A DNA stretch of 64,000 nt from Streptomyces sp. CB02366 (lineage in GTDB: Bacteria > Actinomycetota > Actinomycetes > Streptomycetales > Streptomycetaceae). The stretch is taken from positions 561,876 to 625,875 of the forward strand of contig NZ_LIVT01000004.1 in assembly GCF_001905905.1 (NCBI RefSeq), written 5' to 3'. Below the pieces are notes generated by a model. It was not told the origin of the DNA. It worked only from the letters and a program-made list of their open reading frames with translations, and ran no database searches. Position 1 is the stretch's first letter. Every line of letters starts with the position of its first letter. Position numbers and translations under genes: made by a program. Below are positions 32,209-44,200 of the stretch, piece after piece.

Positions 32209-35200
32209 TCAGGCACGGACGTCGTCCAGTATGCGGCGGATGCGGTCGGTCAGGCTGCCGGAGGGGTCCTGGTCACGGGCCCGGAACCAGGCGTTGACCA
32301 GCAGTTCCAGCCGATCCCCCGTCAGCGGCCCGGAACCGGAAGGGAAGTCGGGTCCGAGCGCCGCCAGGACGCGCAGGGCGTCCTCCAGGACGGCGTGGTG
32401 CCGCCGCTCCCACGCGGCGGCCTCGGGACCAGCCGTTCGGGGCCGGGCCGGCTCGGGGCGCGCGGTCTCCCCCGGCCCCGGGGGCGGCGGGGCCAGGACG
32501 GATTCCGGCGCGGAGGCCAGGGCCTCCACCACCTGGCTCAGCCGTGCCGCGGCGTCGGTGGGCGGGCCGCCGGGCTCCTCCGGGGTCGCGACCGGTGGGC
32601 GGTCCGGGCCCTCGGGGATTCCGGCCAGGTGGCGGTCCCCGTCGAGCACCAGCAGGGCGGTGGGGGCCCCGGCGGTGCGCTCGCCGTGGTACGTCACCTC
32701 GCCGTCCGGGCCCGCCACGGCCACCGTCACGCCGAGCCCGCGTGCCGTCGCCGCCGCGAGCGGGCCCATCGGCAGGGCCGGCGCCCCGTCACCGCGGGAC
32801 GGGTCGGCGAGCAGCACCCTCAGCCGCTGTACGGGGCTCAACTCCACCCGTGACGCGGGGATGCGGTCGCCCAGGAGCATGGCTTCCGTGCGTACGGAGA
32901 CGCTGAGGGAGGCCCCGACGCGGTCCAGGAGGGCCAGCGGAAGATCGCGGTCCGCGGCCAGTCGCCGTATCTCCTGCCCGGCCACGTCGTCGTCGGTGAC
33001 CTCGCCCGCCAGCCAGGCGCGGAACTCCTGCGCCGTTCCGGCGCCCGCCTCCCCGAGCGCGCCGCCCGCCACCGGGCGCACGGCGAACAGCAGTGTTTCC
33101 ACGGCCCGTTCACCCTCCTCCGGCGCCTCGTGGAGGGCGAGGGCCGTCCCGTCGAATACGGCGGTGTCCGGGCCGGTACGGCGGAAGCGCTCGCGGAGCG
33201 CGGAGGCGTCGCCCTGCCCGGCCCCGGCCTCGCCCGCGGAGGCGGCGGGCCGGGCGGCTCCGGTGGGCTCGGAGGGCTGGGCGGAGTCCGTGAGTTCGGC
33301 GGAACCGGGGAGTTCGGTGGAACCGGGGAGTTCGGTGATCCGCGGCGACGCTCCGGTCTTCACGGCCGGGCCGGGCGCCCCCGTCGCGGACTCCTGGGCC
33401 GGTCGCCGGGGCCTCCAGACGGTCCTGGACCACTGCCCCAGCTTCTTCTCCCGCAGTGCGGTGATGCGCAGCGGGTCGAACGGGTCGTCCTCGACGAGGT
33501 CCAGCGGCCCGGAGTAGGCGAAGGCGCTGCGGCCGGTGCGGTCGGTGAACGGCTGGGTGCGCCGGGCGTCGCCGTCCGTGAAGCCGGCCATCGGGAAGAC
33601 GACGGGGACGTCGACCCCCGCGTCCGTCACCAGCGGCGCCAGGTCGAGCAGCGCCCAGAGTTCCTCGTCGGGAACGGGCAGCGGGGCGTGTCCGGGCAGG
33701 TGGACGACGATGCCGCCGTCGTCCGCCCGGACCCCGGTCCAGATCACCAGGGAGGCCCCGCCCGGCTCCGTGGACCTCCACGGGGCCGGGTGGGGCAGGG
33801 TGAGGACGTCGCCGCCGGCCTTGACCCGCGCGTACCACTGTGCGCTCTCCACGCCGTTCGGGGCCGGGCGTCCGCTCCAGTTGTAGCCGGTCGGTTCCGT
33901 CCCGTCGGTGAGGATCTGCCGGAGGGCGCCCAGTTCGCGGAGGTGGTGGGCGGCGAGTTGGTGCGGGTCGGCGATGTCGATCCGGCGGGCGTGGGCCCGT
34001 ACCGCGAGGAACGTCAGTTCCGCCGTCGTCTCCTCGTCCCAGGGGTCCGTGTCCGCGAGGTGGAGGGCGCGGCGGCCCAGGCTCTCCTGCTGGGCCGGGT
34101 CCATCCGGAACAGGACCAGGTCGACGGCGGCCGTCATCGCCCAGAAGGCGCGGGCGATGTCCCTGGGGCGCGGCGTCACGGGTTCGGGGAGCCCCACCGC
34201 GTCCCGGACCAGTGCCGTGCCCTCGCCGCCGGAGAGTTCGTCGACGGTGTACGTCAGCGCGGTGTCCGGGAGCATCCCGGTGAGCGTGCTGCCGGGGTGC
34301 CGGTCGATCTGCTGCCGGGCGGCGTCCAGAACGCCCAGGTAGGCGTCGCGGCCCGGGGCGTCCCCGCCCACGCGCCGGGCGAGGAACGTCCACAGCTCCA
34401 TCCGGAACGGGGTGAACCGCCGCATGCCGGGGTCGTCGGCGCGCAGGGTCTCCAGCGCGGCGATGCCCCTCAGCACCCGCTCGTACCGGCCGCCGGGCGT
34501 CCAGCGGTCGTCCTCCACGCCGTGGTCGAAGACCAGGCGCAGCGCGCGGACCAGCCGCAGCGTGGCCGCCCGGACCTCCGGCGGCACGGTGCCGGGGTCT
34601 CCGTGCAGGCCCGCGACCGCGGCCAGGCGGTCCAGTTCGGCGTCGGTCGGCTCGGGCCGGACGCGCACCACGCGGCCGACCACGCCGCCGGGGGTGTCCT
34701 CCAGCAGGTAGGAGTCGTCGTCCAGTCCCGCGGTCAGGGTCGGTCCCTCGACCTCCAGCCGGCTGGCGTTGGCCGTGTGCTGGATGAGGGACACCTCGTC
34801 CAGCGGGTCCTCCACGGGCGGTGCCGGGCGGCCCTCCTGCGGCTGGTCGAGGGGGTGGCCCGGCGACGCCGCGTAGCAGACCTGCAGGCCGATCCGGTGG
34901 CCGGGCGGCAGCTCGTGGACCTCGCGCAGTCCGCCGATGTACCGCCCGCCGTCGGCGGCGTTCAGCCATACCGTCGAGCCGTCGCGCAGGACGATCTCCA
35001 GCGCCCCGGGGGAGCCGTGCCCGTAGTACGTGTAGACGGCGGGGTCCGGGGTGTACGGCTCGGTGCCGACGACCTGGTCGCCCAGGGTGGTGGCCGCGTA
35101 GTGGACGCGCCGCCGCCGGTGGAAGAGGCCGCGCAGCATCCTCTCGCGCTGGTCCAGGTCGTCGCCGACCGAGACCCTGCCGTAGCGCTCGCGGCGGTCG

Positions 35201-38200
35201 AAGACCAGGGGCCGGGTCGCCACGTCGCTGTCGCGGAAGGTCCTGCCCTCGACCGAGGTCCACTGCCGGTCCTCGAAGGGGGCCGGCGTCGCGGGCGGGT
35301 CGAAGGGCACCCAGTCGCCGTGCCAGCCGGCGGGGTCGTGGACCGTCATCGTCGGGATGCGGGCCCGGAGGGCGGAGTCGTGGCGCAGCCGCCCGTCGCC
35401 GCTGGGCGCCCACACCCGCCGGCCCAGGCGGGCGGCGACCGCGCGCACCCACTCCAGGTACTGCGAGCCCGCGTACGGGATCGCCAGGACCACCGGCACC
35501 CGGGGCGGCAGCGCGGCCAGTTCCGGGTCCCCGGCCAGCTTCTCGGCGAACGCCTCCGGGGTCGTCCCCCGGGCGTCGAGGGCCCGGTCCCCCACCAGGT
35601 ACGCCTCTCCGCCCCAGGGGGCGGGCTCGTCCGGCTCCCGGGTGACCGTTCCGTCCGTGACCTCCCGTACCCGGTCGGTCCGTACCCGGTCGGTCCAGGC
35701 TCCCGTCAGGTCGCGTCCGAGGACCGCCCCGGCGTCGTCCCGCAGCACGGTGGCCGGGTCCTGGAAGGGGTCCGCCCCCTGGGCGGCCGGGGTCGGCGGG
35801 CCGAAGAAGGTCAGATGGTCCCGGCCGGGGGCGGCCGGGGCGGTGAACCGGCGGGCTGCGGCGGTCCAGTGGCCCGGGGCGCCGGTCTTCGGGTCGGGCA
35901 GGGTGACGATGCCGAGCGGGGCCCGGGGGCTGGGGGCGGTGAGCGCCATCGGGGCGCTGTAGGCGTAGGAAGGGCGTCCGGTGCGCTGGGAGAACCGCGG
36001 CGCCAGCTCCGGGCTCGGGGCTCCCGGCCCGGTGGTCAGGAACAGCACCGGGATGCCGAGGGGGAGGGTGCGCAGCGCGGGGGCCAGGTCGAGCAGGGCC
36101 AGGAGTTCGTCCTCGGTCACGGGGACGGGGCCGCGGCCGGGCAGGTGGAGGACGGGGGCGCCGGACGGGCCGGCCTCGATGACGGTGAGGACGGGCATGG
36201 GCTTGCCGGGGCCGGTCCACTCCGGCGTGAGCCGGTGGGCGGTGGTCCCGTCGGAGCGGTGCACGGCGCCCCAGTCGATCCCGGCGGGGGCGGTGGCGCC
36301 GGACCAGTTGACGCCCTGGACGTTGGGCCCCTGCCGCAGCAGGGCCGCCGGGGCGAAGGCGCCGCTCTCCGCCAGGTGGAACGCGGCGAGCAGGTCGTGG
36401 TCGGCGGCGTCCAGGCCCCGTGCGATCGCCTTGGCCGACACCGCCCACACGGCTTCCTGCCGGGTCCGGTCCCAGGCGGTGGCGGCGTCGAGGTGGAGGA
36501 CCTTGCGGCCCATGGCCTCCCGGGCGGCGGCGGTCATCGGGCGGAAGAGCTGGGCGGCCCGTGCCGTGGCCCACAGGGTGGACGCCACGTGGCGCGGGGT
36601 GAAGGCCGCCCGGGGCGGCAGCGACTGCACGTGGCGGATCATCTGCTCGCCCGCGCCCGTCAGTTGCTTCAGGGTGATCTGGAGCGCGGGCGAGGGTACG
36701 GCGTCGGTGAGCCGGGCCTCGGGGTCGGCCGCGATGCGGGCGGCCGCGTGGTCGAGGAGGGACCGGTATCCGGCCGGGTCCGGGGCCCGGCCGGTGTGCT
36801 CGCGGACGAAGAAGTCGAACAGGTCCGCGCGGAACGGGGTGAAGGAGCTGATGGCGGTGTCGTTGGCGCGCAGGCGTTCCAGCGCGCCGATGCCCTTCAG
36901 CGCCTGCTCGTAGCGCCCGCCGGGGGTGGAGCGGTCGTCCTCGATCCCGTTGCCGAAGACCGCCCGCAGGGCGCGTACCAACCGCAGCGTCGCCTCCCGG
37001 GTCTCGGGCGGCACGTCGTCCGGGCTCCGGTGCAGGCCGGCCTCGCGGGCCAGCCGGTCCAGCTCGGCGTCCTGCGGTTCGGGGCGGCGCAGAATCCTGC
37101 GGCCCCGCTCCCCGTTCGCCGCTCCCATGGCGGAGCGCCGGGTGGCGTCCATGCCGGTCATCCGGGTGGAGCCGTCGGTCTCGCGGCGGGTCAGGTTGGC
37201 GACGTGCTGGTCGAGGGGGACGTCGCCCAGCGGGTCGTCGACGTGCGGGACGGGGGCGAACGACGGCTGCTGGTGGGCGGGGTCGCCGTCCGAGGCGCTC
37301 CAGCAGACCTCCAGGTGCATGCGGTGGCCCGGCGGCAGCTCGCGGACCTCGCGCAGCCCCGCGATGTACGCGGCGGCCTCGCGCTTGCCGAGCCAGACGG
37401 TCCGGCCGTCGCGGAGCGGGAGCTGCATCCGGCCGGGTTCGCCGTGGCCGGCGTAGACGTAGACGGCCGCGTCCATGGAGACCGGTTCGGATGCCGTCTC
37501 CTGGGCGCGGGCGCCGGCGGGCGTCCAGTGGACGAGCTGCCGCATCCTGCGCAGGGCGCGGAAGTTGTGCTCCCGCCGCCGCATCCCGTCCTGCCGGTGG
37601 ACGGCCATCCTGCCGAACCGCTGGTGGTCCTCGTCGGCGAGCGGGCGCGTGACGACGTCGCTGTCGCGGAACACGGTGCCGTCCAGCGCCGTCCACGTCC
37701 GGTCGGCGTAGGGTCCGGACGCCGGTGAGGGGGCGACGGACACCCATGCCCCGACCGGCGCGTCGGGGTCGGGGTCCATCGTCACCGGGACGTGGGCGTC
37801 GCCGGTGCCGTCCGGGACGATCCGGCCGAGCCCGCTGGGGCCCCACACGGTGCGTCCCAGCCGGTCGGCCACCGCCCGGAGCGTCCGCTGGTAGCGGTCG
37901 CCGGTGTGGGGGACGGCGAGGACGACGGGCACGTCCTCGGGGAGCTTCGCCAGTTCGGGGTCGGCGGCCAGCGCGTCGGCGACCGCCTCCGCGTCCAGGA
38001 CCCGGCCGTCCGGCAGCAGCACCCGCCCGTCCTCGCCGTCCGCGCTGACCACGTACGCGGTGTCCGGCCACGGGGCCGGGCCGGTCGCGACGACCTTCGG
38101 CGCGGCCCCCGGCCGCGTCTCGATGGTCCGCAGGGTCGCCGGGAGGACCCGGCTGACGCTTCTCCCGGTCCAGTCGCGGCCCTGCGCGTCCCCGGACGGG

Positions 38201-41200
38201 CCGGTCAGCAGGGTCTTCGGGGCCAGCAGCGGATCGTTCGGCCCGGTGAACGTGCCGGACGCCGGGGGCGGGGCGGCGGTGGTCGACGCGGCGGCGGGCG
38301 CGGTGGCCGGGGCGGTGGGCGCGGTGCCCGCGGGGGCGAAGAAGGCGGGGCCGGCGGGGCCGGCGGCGGGTGTGTCCCAGGCGCGCACGCTGTGGTGGAG
38401 CGGGGTGATCGCCTTCCCCGACAGCTCCAGGTCGATCCCGGCCGCTCCGGCGGCGGAGAGCAGCAGGAACTGCAGGGCCACCGGCAGCGGCGGCTCCACC
38501 TGGCCGTTGGCGGCGAAGTACGCGCTGATCGCGGTGCGCAGGTCGCCCCAGGTGAGCGGGGTGGTGACGCCATTGGCCGCGCGGGTCCGCTCCAGGGCCC
38601 AGAAGCCCTGGAGCAGCGCCTCGAAGGCGTTCGCGTCGTTCTCCAGGAGGGGGCCGTAGACCAGGCGGATCGCGCGGACCCAACGGCGTACGTCCGGCGC
38701 CCGGCCCCGGTCGCCGGTGACCCGCTCGGCCCACCGGCCGCGTTCGGCGCTCGACAGCTCGGGGCGGAACCCGGCCCACCAGTCGCCCTCGGCCAACTGC
38801 CAGCGCGGTCCGCCCAGGTGGTCGGCGGCCACCAGGAACGCTTCCGCGCCGCTGCCGGTGGTCCAGACCCAGCGGTCCAGGCCGTTGGCCAGGATCTGGC
38901 CGGCCGGCGGCGTCTCCAGCGGGTCGAAGGGCGGCGGCCCCGCCAGGTCGGCCCCCGTCACCACGACCGGCCGCTCGGGGGCGAGCGCGGTGAGGTCCCC
39001 GTCCACCGCGTACAGGAAGTCCACGATCCGGGCGTAGTCGAACGCCGCGTCGGTGCCGTCGGTCAGGGCGAGGAGCGCGCCGCCGGGCCCGCCGCGCAGC
39101 CCGACCAGGTAGGCGTCCTGGAACGGCAGGCTCTGGACCGGGCTCTCCAGGGCCACCGGGCCGGAACGCACGTAGGTGAAGCCGACCACCTCGGGCAGCA
39201 GGCCGTACGTCTGCCGCAGTCCGTCCTGCCAGGCGTGCAGCGGCAGGGAGGACGTTCCCACCGGGGTCTCCCGCGCGTCGCGGTGCCGGACCGCCATCAC
39301 GCGGTCCAGGAGGACGCGGGAGCCGTCCATCGCGACCACTTCCGCGTACCAGGGCAGGACCGGCGGGGTCTGCGCCGGGTCGGCGAGGACGGCCAGGGCG
39401 CCGCGTGCCGCGTCGAAGATCTCCCGGGCCCTCGTCCGCCCGCCCGGGGGGATGTTCGGCAGCAGCTCGTACGCCTCCACGAGCGCGGCCCGCAGAGCCA
39501 GGTGGGCGGGGTGGTCGGCGGGCAGCGGCCGGCCCAGGGCGTACGCGCCGAGCGCCAGCGCGACGGCCCGGCCGTCCCACTCGGTCAGCGGCCGGCGGGT
39601 GGGGCCGCCGGCCTGCGGGATGCCGGCCCGTGCCGCCACCACCAGGAAGCCCGCGACGCCCTGCACCACCGGGTTGTCCGTGATCCGCCGGACGGACTCG
39701 CGCAGCACGTCGTCGGGGAGCGGGGCCCGGGACCCGAGGGCGCGCTCGTAAGCGGCGCGGCTGAGGGCGGACAGCTCGGTGACGGCGCGCTGGATCTCCT
39801 CGGGCGTCATGAACTGGCCGGTGTAGCCGAAGTGCCGCAGCTCCGCGAGGACCAGGGGGACGGCCAGCCGGCCGTCGTCGGTGTCCAGGGTGGGGTAGTC
39901 GCCGTCGTCCATGCCGACGGCGTAGCGCTGGCTGATGGCCTCGCCCTCGGAGGTGCGGCCGGTGAGGACGGCGGTCCAGTGCTCGCGGGGCGTGGGCACC
40001 TCCGTGCCCGCGGTGTCGAAGAAGGCGGGGTCGGCGGGCAGGTGCGGGGCCAGCCGGTGCCGGAAGAACTCCAGCAGTCTGCCCAACTGCTCGGCGGCCT
40101 CGGCGGAGAGCTGGTCGTGGCGCTCGTCCAGGAACGCCCGGGCGCGGGGGCGCAGCGCCCGCAGGATCCGGTCCAGGGCGTTGCGCGAGGCGGCGGGCAG
40201 GAGGTTCTTGATCAGCTCCGGGTCGGCGCCCGGCGGGCGGGCGTGGTCGAAGACATCGCCGATCGGCGCGGCCACGACGTTCTGGAAGCCCAGCCAGCCG
40301 TAGCCCCACACCTCGTCGATCTCCGGGATCGCCGCGAGGAACGGGGCGATGTGGCTCTCCACGGCGGGCGTGCCGAGGATGTGGTTCGCGTACGTCGTGA
40401 TGAGGGACTGGCCGAAGCTCCGGGCGCCGGCGATCGCGGTCTCGAACTTCGGGACGGTCAGCCGCTGGTGGGCGATGTCCTGGAGCTCCCGGAGGCCCAC
40501 GGTGGGGTAGCCGAGGGTGAGCTGCCCGTAGGCGGTCCGGTCGAAGCCCTCGGGGGCGGGGTTGACCGCGGTCTTCAGTCCCGTCTCGGTGAACGTCCAG
40601 CCGCCGAGCGGGCCCAGCATCTCGGTGAGCGGGACGGCGGCCCGCCGCTCGTCCGGCAGCCTTCCGACGGCACGCGCCCGCTGCAACTGGGCCATGCCCT
40701 CCTCCTGGGACTGCCGGCGCTCCCCCGGGAGTACGGCCATGGGGTCGAGGACGAACTCGCCGATGACGAAGTTCCGCCGCACCGGGCGCGGTTCTCCCGG
40801 CGCCACCCGCGGCTCGTCGACGTGGAGGAGGCCGTCGGCCGTCATCCAGAAGCCGCGGCTGTCGGTGACGAGCGTGATGCCGGGGCCGTGGGCCAGGACC
40901 AGGGTCGAGGTGAGGCGGCCGGGTATGTCGAGGAAGAGGTCGCGGCGTTCCTCGACCTCCAGGCCGATGGCGCCGTAGCCGGGCTCGACCGCCGCGTCCA
41001 GCCCGGCGAGGGCGGTGGAGGAGGACGGGGAGAACTCCGGCAGCGCGTGGGCCAGGGCCTGCCCGGCGGGGCCGACGACCACGGCCCGGGCGTCGGACGC
41101 CGCGACCGCCGGGGGGAGCGACGACACCTGGCGGCCGTGCCCGGCCGCCAGGTCCACCCACACCACGCCGCCGCGTCCCCCCGGGTGGTAGGCCGCCCAG

Positions 41201-44200
41201 GCGTGCCCGGTCGCCGCTCCCTGACGGCGTGCCAGGACGAAGGCCGCCGCTCCCGGGCCCTGGGCGGCGACCGCCCCGGCCACCGCGTCCCACGACCGGA
41301 CCCGGCGCCATCCGGGGCCCGCCACCAGCGACGTTTCCGCCACGGGTACGCCGATCACCGAGTCGTCCACCGTTCCGGCCGGGCGCACGCCCCGGGGGAA
41401 CAGCTCGCCGCGCAGCGCCCCCAGCAGGACCAGGCACCGTTCGGCCGTCAGGCCGCGCAGCGGCTCCCGGCCCGTCACCCGGGGGACCAGCGCGGTCAGT
41501 TCCGCGCGGCTGAGCGGCGGCGGTACGGGGGCCTCGACCCCGGTCAGGCTGCGCGGCGCCGTGAGCGCGGTGGAGGAGGGCGCGGCGGGGGCGGTGGGCG
41601 GGGCCGTGTCCGGTACGGAGGCGGGCCGTGCGGGCGGCTTCGGCGAGGAGAACAGGGCGTCGCCGTACGGGGCGGGCACGAGGACGCTGGAGTTCAGGCC
41701 CCGCAGCCACGCCTTGTGCCAGACGCCCTGCCGGCCGCCCGCCGTGCCGGGCCGCCCGATCAGCCGCAGCGGGGCGGGCGCGCCGTCCGGCGGCGGGGTG
41801 GTGGGGGCCACCGTCAACGCGCCGCCGTAAGACCAGCCGTTGCGGGCGGTGCGGTCGGAGAAGGCCTCGGACAGGGTGGCCGCGCGCCCCGCGCCGCTGC
41901 CCGCGCCGGACAGCACGAACAGCACGGGTACGGCGAGCGCGACGGTGCGCAGCGGCGGGGCCAGGTCCAGCAGGGCAAGGAACTCGCGGTCGGCGACCCG
42001 CAGGGGCCGCATGCCCGGCAGGTGGAGGACCACGAAGCCCTCGGCGTCGGTGTCGGTCCACACCACCATGGCGTCGCCGGGCTCGCCCTCGGCGGCCCAG
42101 GGCGCGCGGAAGTGCTGGAGCGGGGCGCCGTCGTCCCCGGTGTCCTGCCGGCCCACGACCCGCAGGTCGAGCCCGGCCGGCGCCGGACCGCCGCTCCAGT
42201 TGAACCCCTGGAAGGCCTCCCCGGCCCGGAGGTGGTGGGCGGGGCCGAACGCGCCCCGGGAGGCGAGCTGGAAGGCGGCCAGCGTGAAGAAGTCCGCCGG
42301 GTCGAGCCCGGCCGCGACGGCCTGGGCCGTCAGCGTGTACAGCTGCTGCTTCCGCGCCGGGGCCCACTCCTCGTCGGGGAACAGGTGCAGGACCCGGCGG
42401 CCCAGCTTCTCCGTGAACGCGTCGTCCCGGCCGGCCATCTGCCGGGCGGCGCCCGCCATCGCCCAGAAGGCCCGCGTCACGGCGCGCTTGGTCACCGGGA
42501 CGTTCTCGGGCTGCCGCAGCACGTTGCGGACGAGCGGTTCGCCGAACTGCGTGACCTGCCGCACCGCGTGCTGGATCGCCGGATCGCCGATGGCCTCGCC
42601 GAGGGCGGCCTCCGGCTTCCGCTCCAGCAGTCCGGCGGCCAGGTCCAGGACCTTGCGGTAGTCGTCGGGGCCCGGGTTCCTTCCTGCCGCCCGCTGGGCG
42701 ACGAAGGTCCACAGCTCCATGCGGAAGGGGGTGAACCGGCTGAGCGCCGCGTCGTTGGCGCGCAGGGTCTCCATGGCGCCGATGCCCCGCAGCAGCCGGG
42801 CGTGCAGGGCCTTGTCCTGCTCGGCTTCGGGGCCGAAGACGAGGCGCAGGGCCCGCACCAGGCGCAGGGTGGTCGCCCGCACCTGCGGCGGCGCTTCCCC
42901 GTCGTCGGTGTGCAGGCCGGCGGTCCGGGCCATCTCGTCCAGCTCGTGCGGCAGGGGCTCGGGGACGACCCACCTGCGCCGTCCGACGACTCCGCCGGGG
43001 GCGTCGTGCAGGATGTGGGCGTCGGTGTGGAAGCCGCTGCTCATCAGCGCCCCCTCGGTGACCCGGCGGCTCACGTTCGCCGTGTGCTGGGCGAGGGGGA
43101 CCTCCTCCAGCGGGTCCTGGACGGCGGGCGCCGGGCGGTTGTCCAGCTGCGGCAGGGCCGGGTTGCCCGCCGCGTCGCTCCAGCAGACCTCCAGCTTCAT
43201 CCGGTGGCCCTCGGGCAGTTCGGCGACCTCGGGCAGTCCGCCGATGTACCGTCCGCCGTCCGCCGCGCCCAGCCACACCGTCCGGCCGTCGCCCAGGGCG
43301 AGTTGCAGGCCGCCCGGCAGCCCGTGGGCGACGTACACGTACGCCGCCGGGTCCGGGGTGCGGGGCTCCTCGCCGATCAGGGCGGTCCGGCCGCCGGACG
43401 CCATCAGGTGGACCTGTTTCCCGGCGCGCTGGTAGGACCGCATCAGCTCCTCGCGGCCCCGGACGTCGTCCGCGTGCGACATCCGGCCGAACCGCTCGTT
43501 CCGGTCGGAGACCAGGGGCCGGGTGAGGACGTCGCCGTCGCGGAAGACAGTGCCGTCGAGCGCCGTCCAGGCGCGGTCCGGGAGCGGTGCGACCGCCTTC
43601 GTCGGCCGGAACGGCACCCAGGAGCCGAGCGGCTGGTCCGGCCCGTGGTCGATGAGCGCCGGGACGTGCTCGCGCTTCTTGTCGCGCACCAGGCGGCCGT
43701 CGCCGCTGGGCGCCCACACCGGCCGCTCCAGCAGATTGGCGACCGCCCGCAGGTAGGCCAGGTACCGCTGGTTGGCCAGGTACGGGACGGCCAGGACGAC
43801 GGGGACGTCCCCGGGCAGCTTCGCCAGTTCGGGGTCGGCCGCGAGTTCGGCCGCCAGCTTCTCCGCGTCCAGGGCGTGCCCGCCGGGGAACCGCACCCCG
43901 TCCGGGCCGCTCTCGCCCCATACGACGTACGCGGAGTCGCCCCAGGGTGCGGCTTCGTCCGCGCCGGCCTTCTCCTGGGGCGGGGTGCCCGGCCGCTCCT
44001 CGTACACCCGGACGCGTCCGATGCGCAGGCGGCGCACCTTCTGGTCCGTCAGGTTGCGTCCGCGCGGCGCGCCCGAGGCGTTGGTCATCAGCGTCCCGGG
44101 CGACAGGAGCGAGCCGGCCGGGGGCCCGTCCTGCCCGCCGATGCTCAGGGAGGCGAGGTCCGGGAGCCGGCCGGCCTTCCGGTCCGACGGGCTGAAGACG

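Larger units (their letters stand above)
33400..41478 (-). repeat. Super-repeat copy 2 of the giant gene (about 8.1-8.4 kb)
   Basis: Starts with papain-fold domain B and runs through the MDDGDYPTLDTDDGRL block, the PLTWGDLRTAISAYFAANGQ block, and caspase-like modules 4 and 5. Every landmark lies 2,769-2,807 residues after its counterpart in copy 1. Confidence 0.85.
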
